Assembly (NCBI RefSeq): GCF_963678635.1
Contig: NW_026971705.1
Location: forward strand, 64,001 to 114,992
Source of the DNA: Symsagittifera roscoffensis
Taxonomy: Eukaryota; Xenacoelomorpha; Acoela; Convolutidae
Length of the DNA: 50,992 bases
Direction of reading: 5' to 3'
Shown here: one piece after another, positions 43,068 to 50,992 of the stretch
Layout: every line of letters begins with the position of its first letter
Numbering within the stretch: position 1 is the first letter of the stretch
Notes under the pieces: generated by a model
Database searches by the model: none
What the model saw: the letters and a program-made list of their open reading frames with translations, nothing else
What the model was told of the DNA's origin: nothing
Translations under genes and position numbers: made by a program

Positions 43068-43425
43068 CTAGCCGTGATTAGAATTAGATGTAGGCTCTGA
43101 ATATGAAGATGAAACTGACATCCATCTTGCTGCGCGTCTGTTCGCAGTTGGGGTTTCTTTTTCCTGATGACGACTGCATCTCTGTGTTGCTGTCCCCGCG
43201 TTTTTGCCAACTGAGCCGGCCGTTTCTGACGCTTTGATTTTTCGTTCGCTTGTCTTTTCACCCTTTTTTGACCAATTTGCCTCTGCTTCGTTGCTTGTCG
43301 TCATGTTGATGGTGTCAGCGGAATGCAATGCTCCGTTTTTTTTTCGTTCAAGGAAGGGCCCATCCAGTGGTTGATTGGAAGGTGATTGCAGTCTGAGATG
43401 AGAAACACGATGTTTAGCATAGTGC
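43068..43425 (-). pseudogene. Unidentified coding-like stretch, minus strand
   Basis: The minus-strand frame is open from about 43425 to a TAG just below 43068, about 118 codons without a usable ATG start. The translation is hydrophilic and Ser/Thr/Lys/Glu-rich (for example NEAEANWSKKGEKTSERKIK), like a disordered linker of a nuclear or transposon protein. It follows a second coding-like stretch on the same strand. It is probably an exon relic. Confidence 0.35.
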
Positions 43426-43578
43426 TATTACAGCAGGCAAAGCCTCTCTATGGTTCCGCGAAAGTTTCGGAGCCAACTTTTCGCGAAAGGAAGCAGCTCT
43501 TTCCTTCTGACAGTCTTTCATGGCATCGGATAGTTTCTGGGCTTTCGCAAAAATTCCTTCGAAACTGTCATATCTTGC
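43414..43578 (-). pseudogene. Unidentified exon-like stretch, minus strand, 54 codons
   Basis: On the minus strand a TTATTTTTAG acceptor at 43579-43588 is followed by an open frame of 54 codons to a TAA (ARYDSFEGIFAKAQKLSDAM, then KDCQKERAASFREKL). The charged helical character suggests a coiled coil. No family is recognised. It overlaps the start of the frame at 43068-43425, so the two may be parts of one broken gene. Confidence 0.35.
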
Positions 43579-43588
43579 CTAAAAATAA

Positions 43589-44869
43589 GATCCTTGAATT
43601 ATTCTATACTGCGGCACTCCTTCTTTGGTGGCATTTTTAAAAACTGGAGAATGGAGAAAAATAAATTTTGTAAAATTTGAGATTATGCGTACCTGTTAGG
43701 CGTCCGCCATTGGAGGAAGGTTGGTCTGTGGTATGAGTAGGGGTATTTTCCAGAACATTTGAACCATTGGGGTGGTAAACACTGCTCGTAGTTCTTTGTT
43801 GTACTAGACCTTAGCCAGTCGCCCCAGCTTGAAGTTATTGCCAGCTGAGCATTGTTCAAGTAAAAAATGCCCGGAAAATTAAGTTTAAAAAAAGACTTTC
43901 TAGTTGAATGAAGCTTTAATTCGCTAGATAAGGTTTGTTGGCTTCGTCCAATAAACTCTGAATATTAAATTGAAAAGAGTATGTATTTCAGCATCCCATG
44001 TGAAAAAATTATGTAATTTAATTTATGTAATTTAATTTCCCATGTATTTTTGAATCCAAATTTCCCATTTTTTTTGGATTTTCTGCAGCAATTATAACAA
44101 GTTTTGGATGAAATGCTTGCGTATAAATGAAATTTGCGCTTTCGATAAATCTAACTCAATTTGAGAAAACTGGATAATCAGAGAAGTTTTTAATGCTCTA
44201 AAAATCTTTGAAAGGCCTTTTTTCGCAACCAAAAAACAAAATGGTTTTTTTTTCACGTCATCTGCGATTTTTCATTAAAGAGCGTGATATGCAAAATTTC
44301 TACTTTAAATTTTCTATTCTGAACATAAATGAAAAAAGAGCCTATTTTGAAAAATTCGTCTATTAGTAAATAATGAGTGTCAACAATTTGTAGCATGACC
44401 AACGGATAAGATACCATTCCGAACGATGCCTCGTTCTAAAGGCGGTTAATCAATCAAAGCAAAAACAGAGCGTCGGTTTAAATTTAAAAACGTCAAACTT
44501 TTCGCTGCACAGTTTCGAACAAAAATTACTTTGCTAACCACTTGGCCTTCAAATTGAAACTCAAACTTCAAAACAGACTAGACTACAAATGAACTTGCTT
44601 TTTTTTCCAATTAATCCAAATCAATTTTACTGCCAAAAAAAAATCAAATTTTTCATACAAATCAAGTCGGTACATAAGTAAAAACAAGTTTTTTGCAAAC
44701 TTCTTAAGCTGACAAGCCCGTGCCCGCAACCTAGCGTCCCATAAATAAGGGCAATTGCACCGTTGTTAAATTGCGGAGGACAGCTATTTCGAATGCGCGT
44801 CGTTGTATCGTTCTCCGGGAGGGTGCAAAATGTCGTCTATGAAAAAGTTGATCAAACACTTAATTTAAA
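43589..44869. other. AT-rich intergenic DNA, nothing identified
   Basis: No coding frame of note and no clear element ends. Homopolymer runs are frequent (near 44065, 44245 and 44630). Confidence 0.5.
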
Positions 44870-45560
44870 ACTAAAATAGGCAGAAACTAAAACAACGCTG
44901 AGCAGGGCGTAAACGCAATAGGGTTAAAATTGCCAATCTAGATGTGTATAAGGTTAAGCTAGTAAAAACTGCTTGGGACAATTTTTGAGAGTACCATCTA
45001 CAAGCCAGGTTCTGTTGTACAACTTGAGTGCATTCAGGTTCTCAATATCGCCAAAAATCGTTATGCGTTCCTAATCTTTTTTTTTCGCTACCGAAAAGAC
45101 AAAATTGCTTGTATTGATGAGGTATTTCGAAATGACGGTCATCTGTGGCAATAGTGGGCATGGATGTCGTTGACTTACTTGTGTTTAGAGTTTGAGTTAC
45201 CGCCGAACGGGAATGCAAGGACAGTTGGGTTGCCTTGTCGTCCTGCATCAATTGTAAACTAGCTTCAATCATCTGGCTGTTTGCGGGATTTAGTTTATTA
45301 CTGACTGCCTCCTTGACTTGATGAACTAAGTTTTAAGCTTCTGAGCGTCCTGCGTTGATTTCGTGACTATGCTCAGTTTTGAAATAATATCGCCCCCTAA
45401 ATGATTAGAAGTTTTGAGCATTTTTAATGATCTCCATTTGGTGCAGCGCCAGTGTGTTGTTGTCTTTGTATCGCGTTTCTTTGAAATTCATGACTGTCAA
45501 GAATAATAAGTGTTTGGCCTTTTTGTGAGGTTCCCCAAGTAAATGAAATTCTTTTTGGCC
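44870..45560 (-). pseudogene. FLYWCH zinc finger plus MULE transposase relic, minus strand
   Basis: On the minus strand, short frames line up in the order of a FLYWCH-MULE transposase. First come TSQKGQTLIILDSHEFQRN (near 45530-45480) and HWRCTKW, the WRC core (near 45455). Next are GRYYFKTEHSHEINAG with the H-x-H zinc ligands (near 45400) and the helix VKEAVSNKLNPANSQMIEAS. Then comes the transposase start ITIFGDIENLNALKLYNRTW followed by LVDGTLK (44990-45010), whose Asp is the first residue of the DDE triad, and a YALL segment near 44910. Pieces lie in different frames with stops between them. The rest of the transposase is missing. The FLYWCH part is repeated at 49302-49660. Confidence 0.65.
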
Positions 45561-46890
45561 ATTTAAGGAGTTAAAAAGTGAGACAATGATTGCAAAATGC
45601 CACCATTTTTTATTGAGATGTTCTTAATCAATGCCATAATAACATTAAGTTAAATACATGCTGGCAGTATGGTAATCCTAAAAATGAGTTCTTTTTGAAT
45701 TTGGTTATCTTACATTCGCATTGTTCGTTAACAGCGTGAAACTAATTGAGGTATCGTTACTCAGATTTACTTCTGATTTTACTTTGATCATGTCGTTATT
45801 TCGTAATTCATGGGATCTTTTTAATTGTCATGAGATCTTATGGTATGGGCGATTGTATGGGTGATCTTTTGTCCTGACACTCAAAAGGCGCCACCAATAT
45901 TAGGATCCTTTAGGTGGTCAAGTTGTAGAATTTTAAGTCCTTTTCTTACATTTTTCGTTGTTTGTAAAGAAAAAGAAAACTATTTTTATAAATGACTATA
46001 AAATGTATAATTTTAAACAAAAATTCCAAGGAAATCTCAATATTGACAAAAAATCTATGGAGCTCTACAATAAAGTCATTCATTTGCAACCCGGGTGTTT
46101 AAGTGTTGCCGTATTGTTTTTTTTTGCATAAATTGTTAAATCTCCAATGCCTTGTCTTGCCGTATTTTGAATCATTTCACCGCACCGTATTGAGGTTGAT
46201 TCCCGCTAAAGTTGTTGTAACCGATCTGGGGGGAGGGGGGGGGGGGGGGTTAATGACGAATGCCTGTGTCCTGTGAAAGTGGGTGTGTTGTCGTAATTTT
46301 CCAACACGCGCCGCTCCAATTCACTCACAGTACCCGAAAACCTGTTAATTTGAAATTTTAAATTTTAAAATTATGTTATAGCTGGAGAACTATTTCATTA
46401 CCTGAGACCTGCTCTCGACTATCATTATCAATTAAATATAGAAATTAATCGTAAGTGAATAAGGAATAATTTGGTGCGTTTCATCCTATTTTCTTCAAGT
46501 TGCTATAGAAGAAATTAGTTGACTCGTTGCTAAAACATATTTTGCAAAAAAAATAGGAAACAAAAGTATGACCGACGATAAGCTTTCCGATTTCTGTCTC
46601 TCGTAGGATACTCAACTCAAATTGAGTCCAAAGAAATTCAAAAGAAACCCAAGATTTTTTGCGTTTGACTTACTTGTGTTATGCCCTGAAGCACAACAAC
46701 TAAAAGAATTTATCTATTGAGAAAACTAATAGGGTAGCGGCAAAAAATCGATAGATTAAACTACGTTTTGGGATATGCCAAGTAGGTATAAGTACTGAAC
46801 TTGAGGTATCAAAAAAGTATCAAAAATTTAGTTATAAAAAAATTCTTGGTTAAATACAATGAGGCTTCGTTCCAAAAATTCGGCCGGCTT
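45200..46890 (+). repeat. 1.69-kb direct repeat, copy 1
   Basis: The sequence from CCGCCGAACGGG at 45200 to about 46890 recurs at 49302-50992, 4102 bp downstream, with only a handful of substitutions and homopolymer length changes. It contains the FLYWCH part of the MULE relic at its left end and a long G run (near 46230) that differs in length between copies. Confidence 0.93.
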
Positions 46891-47450
46891 TTTTGACAGG
46901 TTTATGTATATATAATTATCTTAAATCAAGAAAAAAATGTTATTTTTCTCAGAAAAACTTCATTGTACTTTTTTATGATTATGTTCGATGAGATTGTACC
47001 TAGTCTACCTTATAGGCGGAAGTTTGAAATTGCTGCATGATCATAAAATTGGCTCAGCAACTGAAAAAAGATTTGTATTTTTATTGCAAATTAGTTTTTT
47101 TTTTGCAAAAAAACGCTTATCATGCAGTTTTCATGAATCTAAATTGTATGATTCTCGTTTTGTTCATAAATTCTATTAAATAGAATTCTATAAAGGGAAT
47201 TTTGTCTTAAGAAGGTCAATCCGGGTCCCTATGAAAAAAAATAAAGTCTTCAAGAGGTTTGTTTAAATTTTTAAAATAAAACAAATGTTCAAAATTCAGC
47301 ATTTAAGTTTTTTGAAAATGTTAGGCAGAACAAACCGATTTTCCAAAAATTTTGTGATAGAGAAGCTTATGAAAAATTGCAGATACAAAATAACGGGAAC
47401 CAACATCTATTTCCCAGTCACGTGACAAAAAAGTTGAAACTTAAATTTTC
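45561..47450. other. Repeat interior and flank without genes
   Basis: I see no coding frame. Poly-G near 46230 and AT-rich stretches are the main visible features. Confidence 0.5.
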
Positions 47451-47458
47451 CAGTGCAC

Positions 47459-47798
47459 CAGGGGCGGATCTATGATTTTCTCGAGGGAGGGGGGGGGGGG
47501 GCGAATTTTCAAACAATTTTCGAAAATTTTGTCGACCTTTTTTTAAAAATTTTGAAAAACAGTCCAAAAAGGCATTTTAATGCGATTTTTGGGAAATTTT
47601 GACCAAAAAAAATTGCGTTTTTTCGGCGCGCGCTCCCCCCTCAAAATTAGTATATATTGGCGCCTAAAAAAACTTTTAGTGTTGGTCGGCCAAAACTGGA
47701 TTTCTTAAAAGTACCAAAGGGGGGACCGTTTGGGTCGGCAGGGGGTCGAATCCCTGAGGAGGGGGCGTCCGACCCCCCCCCCCCTAAATCCGCCCTTG
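47459..47798. mobile_element. hAT-type MITE, 340 bp
   Basis: The ends CAGGGGCGGATCTA and TAAATCCGCCCTTG are inverted repeats of each other with two mismatches. They are flanked by CAGTGCAC (47451-47458) and CAGTGAAC (47799-47806), an 8-bp target duplication with one difference. Eight-base duplications are typical of hAT (and P) elements. The inside is G-rich on the left and C-rich on the right and has no ORF, so it is a non-autonomous element. Confidence 0.75.
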
Positions 47799-47806
47799 CA
47801 GTGAAC

Positions 47807-49301
47807 TACTAAAGGAATAATTCCTGTATTTTCCTTTAGAATTAATCCAAATGCAGCAGTCAAACTTAGTCAAATGATGGATAGAACTAATTGAAAACAG
47901 CCATAGCTAGAAACTTGTGGCTATGAATTATTTATCTGAGTTCATTATATTTTTGTTGTTGTTTTTGTTTGTAGCTGCAACTGGAGGGGTCGTCCAATCG
48001 TGTCTTCATTGCCGTTTTTTTCAGTGCCCAGGGATTTCCCAGGGTTTGCTAGGAGCAGGAAGGGCCCTCTTCTGACAGTACTGAGTAAATCACGTTTTAG
48101 GGGGGCAGTTTTTGGTACGGAGAACTGAGCAAAACTCCCGAGCCCGGTTTCAGAGGGCAATTTTTATTTAGTGCGGAGAACCAAGAAAACTCCTAATATG
48201 CCCCGTTATGTTAGTGTGTTGCGCCATTTTCCAACTGCAACGGGCTGGTCTCACAGGTCGTTAAACTCACGATGATCGTTTTTGTACGCAGTTGGTAATT
48301 ATAACACAAATTACATTTATTTATCTTAAACTACGATACACAATATACAAAAGTTAGTTAATCAAATTCAAAATGATGGTTAAGTTAGATTTAAGTAAAG
48401 TAGTAATTTTAATATAATTAATTCTTTGAGATAATTTTTTAAATTTGGCCTTCCAATAAAAGCAAGTATATTGAGACCGGTGATCAGGATACATAGTTCT
48501 TTGATGGGCAACTTAGAGTCCAAAAAAATCAAGGACTTTTCTTTTTTTCATTGGTATTTTCAAAACCTATAAAAATTGTCATTTTGTTTCAGTTGAACTA
48601 AAATTCGAAGCATAAAAACAACAAAATAATTTTCTTTTTTGGTTTTGGATCGACTACATTTTGTTGAAGGGTTTCATCCATGAATTGATAAATTTGCAGC
48701 CCATCAATTAGTTTCAAGGAATACAACAAAAACATTTTTAAAAACTTTTATTTCGTTTATTGATTGAATTGTAAAACAAAAATCTCAAATCAACTCGTGA
48801 CTCAATATTCAATACAATGGAATATGATATATTGAAATTCCAATTGAGTAAAAACGGTGAACAAAATGCATACTAAATAAGATGCATCTTAATATTTTCA
48901 GGTGCAGTCAGAGGCATGTGACTTTATCTATGGGTACTAAAAAAACCAACACTTCGCTGCAAAACAATTAGATTAACGACAATATAAGCAAGATAATCTG
49001 GTTGCCGTTCACTGGATTTTTTTCACCGCAGCTGTCATAGCAAAAAATATTCGAACGAAGAACTGTTTTCAGATAAAAAGAGTTACTTACATTTTCTCAA
49101 TTTTCTTGTTTTTTGCTGGTAATAACTATTTTTTGGTGTCGTGAATATAACAAAACTAATTAGCCAAGACAATATGTAAACATAGTTTATTCGGCTTAGT
49201 ATTAGCTTACTATTCACCGGAATTTTCTGTGCACATTTATCCTTACAAAATAATCATCGAACAAAAAAGGTATCAAGTTCAAGTAATAAACTTTTTAATT
49301 T
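47807..49301. other. AT-rich DNA between the repeat copies, nothing identified
   Basis: A short minus-strand frame at 47945-48160 has no recognisable homology. The rest is non-coding. Confidence 0.5.
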
Positions 49302-50992
49302 CCGCCGAACGGGAATGCAAGGACAGTTGGGTTGCCTTGTCGTCCTGCATCAATTGTAAACTAGCTTCAATCATCTGGCTGTTTGCGGGATTTAGTTTAT
49401 TACTGACTGCCTCCTTGACTTGATGAACTAAGTTTTAAGCTTCTGAGCGTCCTGCGTTGATTTCGTGACTATGCTCAGTTTTGAAATAATATCGCCCCCT
49501 AAGTGATTAGAAGTTTTGAGCATTTTTAATGATCTCCATTTGGTGCAGCGCCAGTGTGTTGTTGTCTTTGTATCGCGTTTCTTTGAAATTCATGACTGTC
49601 AAGAATAATAAGTGTTTGGCCTTTTTGTGAGGTTCCCCAAGTAAATGAAATTCTTTTTGGCCATTTAAGGAGTTAAAAAGTGAGACAATGATTGCAAAAT
49701 GCCACCATTTTTTATTGAGATGTTCTTAATCAATGCCATAATAACATTAAGTTAAATACATGCTGGCAGTATGGTAATCCTAAAAATGAGTTCTTTTTGA
49801 ATTTGGTTATCTTACATTCGCATTGTTCGTTAACAGCGTGAAACTAATTGAGGTATCGTTACTCAGATTTACTTCAGATTTTACTTTGATCATGTCTTTA
49901 TTTCGTAATTCATGGGATCTTTTTAATTGTCATGAGATCTTATGGTATGGGCGATTGTATGGGTGATCTTTTGTCCTGACACTCAAAAGGCGCCACCAAT
50001 ATTAGGATCCTTTAGGTGGTCAAGTTGTAGAATTTTAAGTCCTTTTCTTACATTTTTCGTTGTTTGTAAAGAAAAAGAAAACTATTTTTATAAATGACTA
50101 TAAAATGTATAATTTTAAACAAAAATTCCAAGGAAATCTCAATATTGACAAAAAATCTATGGAGCTCTACAATAAAGTCATTCATTTGCAACCCGGGTGT
50201 TTAAGTGTTGCCGTATTGTTTTTTTTGCATAAATTGTTAAATCTCCAATGCCTTGTCTTGCCGTATTTTGAATCATTTCACCGCACCGTATTGAGGTTGA
50301 TTCCCGCTAAAGTTGTTGTAACCGATCTGGGGGGAGGGGGGGGGGGGTTAATGACGAATGCCTGTGTCCTGTGAAAGTGGGTGTGTTGTCGTAATTTTCC
50401 AACACGCGCCGCTCCAATTCACTCACAGTACCCGAAAACCTGTTAATTTGAAATTTTAAATTTTAAAATTATGTTATAGCTGGAGAACTATTTCATTACC
50501 TGAGACCTGCTCTCGACTATCATTATCAATTAAATATAGAAATTAATCGTAAGTGAATAAGGAATAATTTGGTGCGTTTCATCCTATTTTCTTCAAGTTG
50601 CTATAGAAGAAATTAGTTGACTCGTTGCTAAAACATATTTTGCAAAAAAAATAGGAAACAAAAGTATGACCGACGATAAGCTTTCCGATTTCTGTCTCTC
50701 GTAGGATACTCAACTCAAATTGAGTCCAAAGAAATTCAAAAGAAACCCAAGATTTTTTGCGTTTGACTTACTTGTGTTATGCCCTGAAGCACAACAACTA
50801 AAAGAATTTATCTATTGAGAAAACTAATAGGGTAGCGGCAAAAAATCGATAGATTAAACTACGTTTTGGGATATGCCAAGTAGGTATAAGTACTGAACTT
50901 GAGGTATCAAAAAAGTATCAAAAATTTAGTTATAAAAAAATTCTTGGTTAAATACAATGAGGCTTCGTTCCAAAAATTCGGCCGGCTTTTTT
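49302..50992 (+). repeat. 1.69-kb direct repeat, copy 2, cut by the window end
   Basis: This matches 45200-46890. It includes the FLYWCH-coding relic on the minus strand (49302-49660) but not the adjoining MULE core, so its left border falls inside the old transposase gene. The right border lies outside the window. Confidence 0.93.

Noticed and set aside
47945-48160. 71-codon minus-strand frame
   Set aside because: No recognisable domain; likely chance in moderately GC-rich DNA.

Overview
The window is animal (metazoan) DNA dominated by mobile elements. The only convincing host gene is a tetraspanin with a short intron (38.2-39.5 kb). Its about 95-bp introns, the AT-rich flanks with long homopolymers, and the LTR, LINE, MULE and hAT-type relics point to an invertebrate with a fairly compact gene structure. 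The Gag-Pol and LINE types here recall families common in aquatic invertebrates, but the sequence alone does not fix the phylum.

Left part (1-31,920). Two copies of one giant Ty3/Gypsy-type LTR retrotransposon family lie in the same orientation, one nested inside the other. Element B (8313-31878, about 23.6 kb) is complete. It has 908-bp LTRs that differ at only three sites in my hand alignment, a primer-binding-site candidate, and a 2.5-kb leader holding a 70-bp tandem repeat and a roughly 49-unit TTGGGACA minisatellite. It then has gag-pol with PR, RT, RNase H and integrase, a small ORF that reads as a TARG1/OARD1-like macro domain, and a 2959-codon ORF3 in the env position. ORF3 carries one SGNH (GDSL) hydrolase domain with all its motifs and a second, degenerate one. 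B's gag is broken by a perfect 647-bp tandem duplication. Element A is the older host copy. Its ORF3 (1-7827) is broken by deletions and its 3' LTR was split by B: the left piece is 7991-8312 and the 42-bp tail is 31879-31920.

Middle (31.9-38.2 kb). This is decayed non-LTR retrotransposon sequence. A minus-strand Jockey/CR1-like RT relic is followed by two plus-strand copies of a defective element that joins an AP-endonuclease (EEP) domain directly to the C-terminal part of its polyprotein. A short orphan coding-like stretch (37.67-37.87 kb) abuts the second copy.

Right part (38.2-51 kb). The tetraspanin gene is followed by AT-rich intergenic DNA. It contains tRNA-like SINE relics, a degenerate minisatellite, coding-like minus-strand relics of unknown identity (43.07-43.58 kb) and a FLYWCH/MULE transposase relic (44.87-45.56 kb). 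A 1.69-kb near-identical direct repeat occurs twice (45.20-46.89 kb and 49.30 kb to the window end). A 340-bp hAT-type MITE with an 8-bp target duplication sits between the two repeat copies.

How the parts work together: in element B, Gag-Pol supplies the particle, reverse transcription and integration. The macro-domain ORF and ORF3 are accessory products of unknown role that could act on ADP-ribose and on acyl or ester bonds. A strong 3' splice site before ORF3 suggests expression from a spliced mRNA, as for env genes. An unexplained hexamer family (CTTGAG/CTAGAG/CTCGAG) is strongly over-represented along the element.
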